Positions 8,133-14,522 of a DNA stretch of 20,742 nucleotides are shown one piece after another. This DNA is from Burkholderiales bacterium (lineage in GTDB: Bacteria > Pseudomonadota > Gammaproteobacteria > Burkholderiales > Thiobacillaceae): assembly GCA_005790965.1 (NCBI GenBank), contig SXTL01000018.1:1-20742 (forward strand), given 5' to 3'. Made by a program: the position numbers and the translations under genes. How positions within the stretch are numbered: position 1 is the first letter of the stretch; every line of letters begins with the position of its first letter. A model generated the notes under the pieces. The model saw only the letters and a list, made by a program, of their open reading frames with translations, was not told where the DNA came from and ran no database searches.

Positions 8133-9034
8133 GCCTCGGCGCCCACGCCCAACACCACCTCGATAGCCTGATCACCGCTTGGCAGCGCCTGCGTGCTCAG
8201 CCCCTGGCCAGCGCCTTTTCCATCCTCGTCATTGGCATCGCCCTGTCCCTGCCTACGGGTCTTTATCTCCTGATCTCCAACCTCGACCGTGCCTCGAATG
8301 GCCTGGCCGAGCACACCGAGATTACGGTCTTTCTGAAACCCAAGACCGAAACAGCCACGGCACTCAGCCTTGCCGAGTCCCTGCGCAACGAACCTGGGAT
8401 TCGCAAACTGCGCTTCGTTTCTCGCGAAGAGGCCCTATTAGAGCTCCAACGCAGTGGCCTTGACGATATCCTCACCAGCCTCTCCAGTAACCCCTTGCCG
8501 CACGCTTTGGTGATTGAACCGACCCAAACGAGTGCGGAACAAATTCGCCGCCTTGACCAGCGTCTTCGGCAACGCCCCGAGGTTGATGCTATCGCCAGCG
8601 CCGAAGCCTGGGCCCGCCGCCTCACTGCCCTGCTCGACTTCGGGATTGGCCTGACCTGGATGTTGAGCACGGTTCTCGCCTTGGCGCTGGCGGCCATCAC
8701 CGGCAACACCATCCGCCTGCAGATCTACGCCCGCCGCGACGAGATTGAAATCTCCCGCCTGATCGGCGCCACTGATCGTTTCATCCGCCGTCCCTTTCTC
8801 TACTTTGGCGCCCTGCAAGGCCTTTTGGGTGGCCTGACCGCCTTGCTTCTCTCCGGACTTGCAATTCTCTGGCTAAACCAAAGCGTCGCTGAACTGGCTA
8901 CGACCTATGGCAGTAGCTTCCGTCTCGCCCTTCTGGATGTCCCTATCAGCCTCCTGCTGCTGGTCGGCGGTGCCCTACTCGGTCTCGCCGGTGCCGGGCT
9001 CTCAGTTACCTATACCCTGCGCGACTTCGACTAG
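8129..9034 (+). CDS. ftsX: Cell division protein FtsX (membrane subunit of FtsEX)
   Basis: 301 residues. There is an N-terminal cytoplasmic helix, then about four membrane segments (roughly 27-50, 169-191, 224-248, 272-294). A large periplasmic domain (about 51-165, starting EHTEITVFLKP) lies between the first two. This is the FtsX topology, in which the periplasmic loop recruits amidase activators while FtsE powers conformational change. The segment ARRDEIEISRLIGATDRFIRRPFLYFGALQ after the second membrane helix is the conserved FtsX coupling region. The start overlaps the ftsE stop by four bases. No clear terminator follows, and the next gene, rpoH, has its own promoter. Confidence 0.96.
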   Translation: MSLGAHAQHHLDSLITAWQRLRAQPLASAFSILVIGIALSLPTGLYLLISNLDRASNGLAEHTEITVFLKPKTETATALSLAESLRNEPGIRKLRFVSREEALLELQRSGLDDILTSLSSNPLPHALVIEPTQTSAEQIRRLDQRLRQRPEVDAIASAEAWARRLTALLDFGIGLTWMLSTVLALALAAITGNTIRLQIYARRDEIEISRLIGATDRFIRRPFLYFGALQGLLGGLTALLLSGLAILWLNQSVAELATTYGSSFRLALLDVPISLLLLVGGALLGLAGAGLSVTYTLRDFD

Positions 9035-9059
9035 CCTCAAGATCAAGCCTCGAACACCC

Positions 9060-9107
9060 TATTGGTACTCCATATTATTGGCACTCCCTATTATTGGCAC
9101 TCCATAT
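9060..9107 (+). repeat. Three tandem 16-bp repeats upstream of rpoH carrying CIRCE-like left half-sites
   Basis: Three head-to-tail copies of TATTGGYACTCCMTAT lie at 9060-9075, 9076-9091 and 9092-9107; copies differ at one or two positions. Each contains TTGG(T/C)ACTC (9062-9070, 9078-9086, 9094-9102), close to the left arm of the CIRCE operator (TTAGCACTC). Only the third copy is followed by a matching right arm. The period is 16 bases, about 1.5 helical turns. Confidence 0.9.
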
Positions 9108-9120
9108 CATAGAGTGCTAA
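9094..9120 (+). promoter_or_regulatory. CIRCE-type operator (HrcA binding site) over the rpoH promoter
   Basis: TTGGCACTC (9094-9102), nine bases, then GAGTGCTAA (9112-9120). The known CIRCE consensus is TTAGCACTC-N9-GAGTGCTAA; this site matches 17 of 18 arm bases with the exact spacing. It is the classical target of the repressor HrcA, normally found before groESL or dnaK. Here it covers both the -35 and part of the -10 of the likely rpoH promoter, so binding should block transcription. The hrcA gene is not in this window. Confidence 0.85.
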
Positions 9121-9123
9121 AAT
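9094..9123 (+). promoter_or_regulatory. Predicted sigma-70 promoter of rpoH
   Basis: The -35 TTGGCA (9094-9099, 5 of 6 to consensus), an 18-bp spacer and the -10 TAAAAT (9118-9123, 5 of 6) place the transcript start near 9130. That leaves a leader of about 24 bases with a good Shine-Dalgarno AAGGGAG (9141-9147), six bases before the ATG. The -35 coincides with the left CIRCE arm and the -10 overlaps the right arm by three bases. Confidence 0.7.
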
Positions 9124-9153
9124 AGAAACAGCTGATCTTAAAGGGAGTTTGCC

Positions 9154-10005
9154 ATGACCGCCGATACCCTGCATTTTCCTGTGCCAACCGCCTTGGGCAG
9201 CCTCGATAGTTATATCCAGGCCACCCACCGTTTCCCGCTCCTTAGCGCCGCGGAAGAGGTCGAGCTCGGCCGTCGTCTACGCGACAACGGCGATGTCGAG
9301 GCTGCGCGTAAACTGGTGCTCTCCCACCTGCGTTTAGTTGTGGCGGTCGCCCGAGGTTATCTCGGTTATGGACTACCCCACGCCGACCTGATTCAGGAAG
9401 GCAGCCTCGGTTTGATGAAAGCGGTCAAGCGTTTTGACCCGGATCGCGGCGTACGCTTAGTCTCCTTCGCCATTCACTGGATCAAGGCTGAAATCCACGA
9501 GTTCATCATCAAGAACTGGCGTCTGGTCAAAGTGGCCACGACCAAGGCACAACGCAAACTGTTCTTCAACCTGCGCAGCCTGAAAAAAGACCTCGGCAGC
9601 ATGAGCCAAACCGATGTCGAGACCGTGGCCCATACCTTGAAGGTTCAGCAAGCCGATGTTCGCGAAATGGAAACCCGTCTCTACAGCCATGACATCGCCC
9701 TGGACGCGCGAAGTGATGACGAGGACGAGTCTTTTGCTCCCATTGCCTATCTGGCCGCACCCGGTGCCGAACCGACCCAACAACTGGAACGCCAGGCGCA
9801 CGACCGTCTGCTGGATGAAGGCCTGAAAGGCGCACTGGCCATGCTGGACCCGCGCAGCCGCCATATCGTCGAATCGCGCTGGCTGAATGAGGAAAACCCC
9901 GCCACCCTGCACGATCTGGCCGCCATCTACAGCATCTCTGCCGAGCGGGTGCGGCAAATCGAGGTCAAAGCCATGCAGAAGATGCGGGTGGCCTTGGCTG
10001 GCTGA
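9154..10005 (+). CDS. rpoH: RNA polymerase heat-shock sigma factor (sigma-32)
   Basis: 283 residues, the usual RpoH length. It directs RNA polymerase to heat-shock genes (chaperones, proteases). Region 2 includes DLIQEGSLGLMKAVKRFDP and RLVSFAIHWIKAEIHEFIIKNWRLVKVATTKAQRKLFFNLR. The segment QRKLFFNLR from residue 133 is the RpoH box that distinguishes RpoH from other sigma factors. Region 4 ends with a helix-turn-helix (LHDLAAIYSISAERVRQIEVKAMQKM). Its place after ftsX is conserved in many proteobacteria. Regulation visible here: a CIRCE operator over the promoter and a short leader, unlike the long folded thermosensor described for Escherichia coli. Control of stability through the protein itself is not testable here. 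Confidence 0.97.
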   Translation: MTADTLHFPVPTALGSLDSYIQATHRFPLLSAAEEVELGRRLRDNGDVEAARKLVLSHLRLVVAVARGYLGYGLPHADLIQEGSLGLMKAVKRFDPDRGVRLVSFAIHWIKAEIHEFIIKNWRLVKVATTKAQRKLFFNLRSLKKDLGSMSQTDVETVAHTLKVQQADVREMETRLYSHDIALDARSDDEDESFAPIAYLAAPGAEPTQQLERQAHDRLLDEGLKGALAMLDPRSRHIVESRWLNEENPATLHDLAAIYSISAERVRQIEVKAMQKMRVALAG

Positions 10006-10032
10006 CGCTTTAACGCTCCCTTAGCGCCACGC

Positions 10033-10074
10033 CACCCACAAAAAACCCCGCCGATGCGGGGTTTTTTGTGGGTG
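10033..10074. terminator. Strong bidirectional terminator between rpoH and the small membrane ORF
   Basis: A perfect 19-bp stem (10033-10051 with 10056-10074) and a CGAT loop. Each arm has a G/C-rich block (ACCCCGC/GCGGGGT) flanked by a run of six A or T, so both directions present a hairpin followed by a U-run. It lies between the convergent rpoH stop (10005) and the end of the minus-strand ORF at 10085. Confidence 0.92.
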
Positions 10075-10084
10075 CCAAAGCGGC

Positions 10085-10192
10085 TCAAAACAATTTTCCA
10101 ATCAGAACCGAAAGAATGCTCAACCACGCCCAAACAATCATGGCCACAATCAGGGTCATTGGCAGGTTATGTTTGCTAAAAAAATCGTTCAT
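10085..10192 (-). CDS. Small single-span membrane protein, 35 residues, function unknown
   Basis: 35 codons from the ATG at 10192. GGAG lies seven bases upstream, a good Shine-Dalgarno. A charged N-terminus (MNDFFSKHNL) is followed by a hydrophobic stretch from about residue 11 to 32 (PMTLIVAMIVWAWLSILSVL), a short GK and a final LF, as expected of a one-helix inner-membrane peptide. It sits 31 bases after the stop of the comEA-like gene on the same strand and just ahead of the strong terminator, so it is probably the last gene of the midA-comEA unit. The longer in-frame extension upstream overlaps comEA and has no hydrophobic or family signature. I do not recognise a family. The call rests on RBS, composition and position only. 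Confidence 0.6.
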   Translation of the reverse strand: MNDFFSKHNLPMTLIVAMIVWAWLSILSVLIGKLF

Positions 10193-10223
10193 GACAGAAC
10201 TCCAGGAAGGGATGCCGCGCATT

Positions 10224-10553
10224 TTACTTCTGCCCCGGTTTTGCCACAACCGGGGACGGCAATCGGGGTAACGACAGCGCTGGTGACACCGGTGCTCCCG
10301 GTCCCACCCACAGGTCCGGACGCAACCGGTGCACTGTGGCAGGTCCAATACCCGGTACGCGTTGCAGCTCTTCAATGCGCCGAAACGGCCCATGCCGCTT
10401 GCGATAGCTCAGGATCGCCTCGGCTTTGGCGGGCCCGATCCCGGGCAGAGACTCCAGCTCCGCCTGACTAGCCCGATTCAGATCAACCGCCGCCCCCGCC
10501 GCCGCGGCCCACAGCAGCCATAGCCATAGCCACAACCCAAAACTACAGCGCAT
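10224..10553 (-). CDS. ComEA-like helix-hairpin-helix DNA-binding protein, exported
   Basis: 109 residues from the ATG at 10553. The N-terminus (MRCSFGLWLWLWLLWAAAAGA) is a signal peptide or anchor, followed by VDLNRASQAELESLPGIGPAKAEAILSYR and VPGIGPATVHRLRPDLWV. These are two helix-hairpin-helix motifs (about 35-47 and 66-77), the ComEA domain. A proline-rich tail of about 25 residues ends the protein. Family knowledge: ComEA binds incoming double-stranded DNA in the periplasm during natural transformation, though many proteobacteria carry short paralogues with no proven competence role. An in-frame ATG at 10592 would put MRLCRDSLGTIAA ahead of the hydrophobic stretch and is less likely. 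The start overlaps the end of the midA gene by 11 bases. Confidence 0.88.
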   Translation of the reverse strand: MRCSFGLWLWLWLLWAAAAGAAVDLNRASQAELESLPGIGPAKAEAILSYRKRHGPFRRIEELQRVPGIGPATVHRLRPDLWVGPGAPVSPALSLPRLPSPVVAKPGQK

Positions 10554-11697
10554 GGCGGCGATCGTTCCCAGAGAATCCCGGCAAAGCCGCATTCACGCCT
10601 CTCCCCAACGCAATCACCTTGAACAACTCGCCCATCTCGTGCGGCTGAAGCAACCTCTGCACCGCCACCACTGCCCGCAAATAGGTCGGTGTCCCCAGCT
10701 CCAGCGCGGCAAGCTGATCCAGCAGCCCCGCCTGCAGCAAGTAGGCTCCCTGACTGGTGTAACCCAAAAGATCCAGCCCCGCTTCTTCACCCGCCTCGGC
10801 CACCGCGCTGAAATCAACATGAGCGGTGATGTCATTGAGGCCCGGCAACCAGAACGGATCAGTATGACTATGATGACGGTAATGACACATCAGCGTCCCC
10901 TGCGCACGCTGCGGATGATAAAACTCGGCACGCGGAAAGCCATAATCGAAAAAGAGCAATGCCCCCCTCTTCAGTTCACCGGCCAGACTGCGGATCAAAG
11001 CCGGCACGGCCAGACTGATCTCGCTCACATAGCCATCCACGGCTGGAAATAGCCCGCCCAGTTTTTGCAGATCGGTGTTCGATACGGGCTGATCAGCCCA
11101 CACAAAAGGGCCGTTGTCGGCCACGCTTACACCGCGCTCAAAGAGGCCCTCAGCGCAACGATGCACGCTATCAACCGGCAAGGCATCCAGGAGCTCATTA
11201 CCGAGAATGACCCCAGTAAAAGCCGTCGGCAGAGTCTCCAGCCAAACCACACGATCCAGCCAGCGCGACGCGTATTCTGCCAACCGAGCCTGCTGCCGAG
11301 CGCGAAGCTCAGCACTCACTTCAAGAATGTAATAACGCTGCGGTACTGCCTCCAGATCCGCTAATCCGTGCAACAAATCTACCGCCAGATGCCCCTCTCC
11401 CGCGCCCAGTTCCAGTACCTCACCTCCGGTTTCCGCCAGGACCGCCGCCACCGTGCGAGCCACCGTCTGACCAAACAGCGGAGTCAGGCCCGGCGCGGTC
11501 ACAAAGTCACCCGCAGCTCCAAACTTGGTTGACCCGGCAGCGTAATAACCCAAGCCAGGCGCATACAAGGCCAGCGCCATATAACTGGAAAAAGGCAGCC
11601 AGCCTCCCGCCGCGCGGATGGCCTCGGCGATATGGACGCGCAGCTGTTCGCTGTGAGCGAGGGCGGCAGGATCGGGAACAGGTAGAGTCGAAGGCAT
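10543..11697 (-). CDS. SAM-dependent methyltransferase of the MidA/NDUFAF7 family
   Basis: 384 residues from the ATG at 11697 (MPSTLPVPDPAALAHSEQL). The frame is open further upstream to 11871, but that part lies across the divergent neighbour and lacks family similarity. Motifs: GGWLPFSSYMALALYAPGLGYY near the N-terminus, the SAM-binding VLELGAGEG (95-102) and GNELLDALPVD (about 166-176), all diagnostic for the MidA family, plus a late FFDYGFPRAEFYHPQR block. Human NDUFAF7 methylates an arginine of a complex I subunit; the bacterial substrate is not established. It shares a 49-bp divergent gap with the flavoprotein gene and overlaps the comEA-like gene downstream. Confidence 0.92.
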   Translation of the reverse strand: MPSTLPVPDPAALAHSEQLRVHIAEAIRAAGGWLPFSSYMALALYAPGLGYYAAGSTKFGAAGDFVTAPGLTPLFGQTVARTVAAVLAETGGEVLELGAGEGHLAVDLLHGLADLEAVPQRYYILEVSAELRARQQARLAEYASRWLDRVVWLETLPTAFTGVILGNELLDALPVDSVHRCAEGLFERGVSVADNGPFVWADQPVSNTDLQKLGGLFPAVDGYVSEISLAVPALIRSLAGELKRGALLFFDYGFPRAEFYHPQRAQGTLMCHYRHHSHTDPFWLPGLNDITAHVDFSAVAEAGEEAGLDLLGYTSQGAYLLQAGLLDQLAALELGTPTYLRAVVAVQRLLQPHEMGELFKVIALGRGVNAALPGFSGNDRRHAL

Positions 11698-11746
11698 GGC
11701 TGTGCGATGATTCGGCTGCCATGATACCGGAAGCCCCCGCCTTACT

Positions 11747-12679
11747 ATGCATGCGCTGATCCTCGGCGCCGGCCCTGCCGGACTGTCTTGTGCCAACGCC
11801 CTCCACAGCTTTGGCCTAGCGGCCATTGTGATCGAACACGGCAGCGAGATTGGTGGTGCCCAGCGCGCCAACTTTCACCCCAATCTATGGTTGCTCGGCG
11901 CCCCGCCCAACGAACCCGGCCATGTCATGACCGCACGCATGGCACAACACTTCGCCACCCTGCCAATCGCCCTATACCGGCAGACGGAACTCGTCGCAGT
12001 ACGGGGGGAACCCGGGCGCTTTGAGGTTGATCTTCTCAGCCCTGACGAGCCTCTCACCCTCGTCGTTCCCACGCTTGTCATTGCCACCGGCACCCGTCCA
12101 CGCAGTACGCCCACGCTCCAAGCCTTGGCCGAGCAAACCTCGGCCGTTTACATCGGCCCTCTCACCGAGGCCGCCCGTAACCAGCTCACAGAGTGCCGCG
12201 TCCTCATCCTAGGTGGCGGCGACAACGCCTTCGACCACGCCCGGATGCTGGCCGAACAGGGCTGCGCCGTGACCGTCTGCGCACGCGGCCGGTTCAATGC
12301 TCGGCCTCACTTTATCGCCGACTGTGCGAATACCCCCTCCATCCGCCTGCACGAGCACTGTGGCGAGGTTCCCTTGGCCGCCACTCAAACCGGGGTTCTT
12401 GCCGATCCAGGCCAGGGCTTTGAAGCGTTTGACGCCGTGGTCTGTCTCTGGGGCTATCAACCCAACAGTGAGATCGTGCAGCGTTTCGAGCCCTCTTTAC
12501 GCCCACACCGCCTGCCGGCAGGTCATATCGACACCGATCGCTGGCAACGCACCTCGGTTGCTCACCTCTACGCCATCGGCGATGTCACCGATACAGCGCA
12601 GCCGAGCGTCGCCGTAGCCGTAGCCCAAGGTCTGACGGCGGCCCGTGCCATCGAACACCACATCCGCTCAGGGGACTAG
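11747..12679 (+). CDS. Thioredoxin-reductase-like FAD/NAD(P)-dependent oxidoreductase without the CxxC
   Basis: 310 residues. A dinucleotide-binding motif starts at residue 7 (LILGAGPAGLSCANAL), the ATGTRPR segment is near 113-119, a second Rossmann motif is at 155-161 (LGGGDNAFDHA), and a C-terminal FAD-binding GDVTDTAQPSVAVAVAQG lies near 275. This is the two-domain layout and size of the thioredoxin reductase class. The redox-active CxxC that normally precedes the second Rossmann motif is absent; only a lone Cys150 (TEC) is there. It is therefore not a disulfide reductase of the usual kind. A ferredoxin/flavodoxin-NADP reductase-like or other TrxR-fold enzyme is more likely. The start ATG at 11747 puts the first beta strand directly at the N-terminus; no clear Shine-Dalgarno is seen. 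Confidence 0.8.
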   Translation: MHALILGAGPAGLSCANALHSFGLAAIVIEHGSEIGGAQRANFHPNLWLLGAPPNEPGHVMTARMAQHFATLPIALYRQTELVAVRGEPGRFEVDLLSPDEPLTLVVPTLVIATGTRPRSTPTLQALAEQTSAVYIGPLTEAARNQLTECRVLILGGGDNAFDHARMLAEQGCAVTVCARGRFNARPHFIADCANTPSIRLHEHCGEVPLAATQTGVLADPGQGFEAFDAVVCLWGYQPNSEIVQRFEPSLRPHRLPAGHIDTDRWQRTSVAHLYAIGDVTDTAQPSVAVAVAQGLTAARAIEHHIRSGD

Positions 12680-12718
12680 GGATCCGCCGCGCCGGGGGCC
12701 AAATCCCGCTCCGCCGCG

Positions 12719-12724
12719 TATAAT
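12719..12724 (+). promoter_or_regulatory. Exact TATAAT just before dbpA (possible leaderless start)
   Basis: TATAAT at 12719-12724 is a perfect -10 hexamer, ending five bases before the dbpA ATG (12730). The corresponding -35 area (about 12696-12701) is G/C-rich with no match. If used, transcription would begin at or within a base of the ATG, giving a leaderless mRNA. No Shine-Dalgarno is present between 12679 and 12730 at the right spacing. Confidence 0.4.
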
Positions 12725-12729
12725 CGGGC

Positions 12730-14415
12730 ATGAACTCACGCCAGCCCTCCCGCCCTAATCTGGCCTCCAATCCAGTCTCCGATAACGCGCCATCCGCATC
12801 CTCGGCAACGCTCCCGGCAAGCCCTGATGAGGGCTTCGAACGGCTGTCTCTGGCCCCCGCCATGCTGGAGAACCTCCAGCAACTCGGTTATCTGCGCATG
12901 ACGCCGATCCAGGCCGCCAGTCTGCCCCTCACCCTGGCCGGCCACGACCTGATCGCGCAAGCCAAGACGGGCAGCGGTAAGACGGCGGCCTTCGCTCTCA
13001 CCCTGCTGGCGCGACTCGATCCGCGCCGTTTTGCCGTCCAGGCCCTGGTCCTGTGTCCGACCCGTGAGCTAGCCGATCAAGTGACCCAGGAAATTCGCCG
13101 TCTGGCGCGCAGCGCAGACAACATCAAAGTTCTTTCTCTGGTTGGCGGCAGTACCATGCGCCCCCAGATGACCAGTCTTGAACACGGCGCCCATATCGTC
13201 GTCGGTACGCCGGGACGCATCCTGGATCACCTGCAACGCGAGAGTCTGGACTTGGGTGCGCTCAATATTCTGGGGCTCGACGAGGCCGATCGCATGCTCG
13301 ATATGGGTTTTCGCGAAGACATTGCCTATGTTGCCCGGCGCTGCCCGAAAACCCGCCAGACCCTGCTCTTCTCGGCCACTTATCCCGACAGCATCCAGCA
13401 GCTGTCGCGCCAGTTCCTGCGCCAACCCAAAGAGGTGCGGCTGCTGGAGACCCACACCGCTGAGACCTTGCGACAACGCTTTTATGAGGTCAGCAACGAA
13501 GAGCGCTTGGGTAGCGTCATCCGCCTCCTGAATCACTATCGTCCAACCAGCAGCCTCGCCTTTTGCAATACCCGCCAGCAATGCCACGACCTCCTCGCGC
13601 TCTTGCGCCGGCAGGGTTTTGAGGCCCTGGCCTTGCACGGCGAACTGGAACAACGCGATCGCGATCAGGTCATGATCCAGTTTGCCAACCGCAGTTGCTC
13701 CGTGCTGGTCGCCACCGATGTGGCCGCGCGCGGGCTGGATATCACCGATCTGGAATGCGTCATCAATGTCGATGTCACACCCGATCCGGAGGTCTACATC
13801 CATCGCATTGGCCGCACCGGCCGCGCCGGCCGCGACGGCTGGGCCCTCAGCCTGGCCAGCCCTAACCAAATGCCGCGCGTGGCACAAATTGCCAAACAGG
13901 CTGGTGGCGAGATCAACTGGCACTCGCTTGATGAACTCGACCGGCCCTCCGGCGAGCGCCTGCTGCCGCCCATGAGCACGGTACAGATCCTCGGTGGCCG
14001 CAAGGAAAAGATCCGCGCCGGCGACATCCTCGGCGCGCTGACCGGTGACGGCGGCTTCAAGGCCGAACAAATCGGCCGCATCGACATCACCGAGTTCACC
14101 ACCTATGTCGCTGTGGCCCGCGACATTGCCCCCGCCGTAGTGCACGCCCTCAACCGTGGCACAGTCAAGGGCAAGAGCATCAAGGCCCGCCTCTTGGATG
14201 TATCCGACCCTATCGCCGTGCGGCCTAAGGCCATTGAACGACTCCGCGCGAAGGAGGCCAACAAGGTTGACACGCGCACGCCGTTCAAGCTTCGGGCGGC
14301 GCCTCGTGAAGGCCAGGGAGCGCGCGGCTTGGACCGAACCTCTGGCCACGCTGCCAACCACCCCAGCACCCGCTCACCCGGCAAACATCCTGGCAAGGGG
14401 CCCAAGCCGCGTTAG
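12730..14415 (+). CDS. dbpA: ATP-dependent 23S rRNA helicase DbpA, with long basic tail
   Basis: 561 residues; Escherichia coli DbpA has 457. DEAD-box core: Q-motif region around FERLSLAPAMLENLQQLGYLRMTPIQ, Walker A AKTGSGKT (78-85), PTRELA, DEAD (184-187), SAT, and HRIGRTGRAGR from 358. The C-terminal domain (about 417-490, TVQILGGRKEKIRAGDILGALTG ... KGKSIKARLLD) is the DbpA RNA-binding fold that recognises hairpin 92 of 23S rRNA during 50S assembly; this separates it from other DEAD proteins. Extras are about 33 Ser/Ala/Pro-rich N-terminal residues and about 70 tail residues rich in Arg, Lys, Pro and Gly ending in PGKHPGKGPKPR. The Q-motif lies upstream of any other Met, so the ATG at 12730 is the only sensible start. 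Confidence 0.93.
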   Translation: MNSRQPSRPNLASNPVSDNAPSASSATLPASPDEGFERLSLAPAMLENLQQLGYLRMTPIQAASLPLTLAGHDLIAQAKTGSGKTAAFALTLLARLDPRRFAVQALVLCPTRELADQVTQEIRRLARSADNIKVLSLVGGSTMRPQMTSLEHGAHIVVGTPGRILDHLQRESLDLGALNILGLDEADRMLDMGFREDIAYVARRCPKTRQTLLFSATYPDSIQQLSRQFLRQPKEVRLLETHTAETLRQRFYEVSNEERLGSVIRLLNHYRPTSSLAFCNTRQQCHDLLALLRRQGFEALALHGELEQRDRDQVMIQFANRSCSVLVATDVAARGLDITDLECVINVDVTPDPEVYIHRIGRTGRAGRDGWALSLASPNQMPRVAQIAKQAGGEINWHSLDELDRPSGERLLPPMSTVQILGGRKEKIRAGDILGALTGDGGFKAEQIGRIDITEFTTYVAVARDIAPAVVHALNRGTVKGKSIKARLLDVSDPIAVRPKAIERLRAKEANKVDTRTPFKLRAAPREGQGARGLDRTSGHAANHPSTRSPGKHPGKGPKPR

Positions 14416-14478
14416 TACCGGAACCGCCTCAAGTTGCGAGGCCTGCCCCCAGCTGTGATGCGCCGGAGCACCAACTCC

Positions 14479-14497
14479 ACGCGGCGTCTTGCCGCGT
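14479..14497 (+). terminator. Weak hairpin between convergent dbpA and rluE
   Basis: ACGCGGC (14479-14485) pairs with GCCGCGT (14491-14497) around a five-base loop, followed by TTCCTAGTTG-like sequence rather than a true T-run. It lies in the 107-base gap between the dbpA stop and the rluE stop. It could serve as a poor intrinsic terminator; nothing better was seen there. Confidence 0.3.
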
Positions 14498-14522
14498 TCC
14501 TAGTTGTCCGATGCTCTCCCCA

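Noticed and set aside
9060..9107. CRISPR-like array or insertion-sequence end before rpoH
   Set aside because: The three 16-bp units are contiguous with no spacers, no cas genes or transposase are near, and the repeat is better explained as operator half-sites.
11698..11871. Longer N-terminus for the MidA-type methyltransferase
   Set aside because: The extra 58 codons would overlap the start of the divergent flavoprotein gene and do not resemble the family; the ATG at 11697 gives the usual N-terminus.
13069..14361. Minus-strand 430-codon open frame opposite dbpA
   Set aside because: It is fully antisense to a gene with complete DEAD-box and DbpA motifs and shows no recognisable domain; long antisense frames are expected in G+C-rich codon usage.
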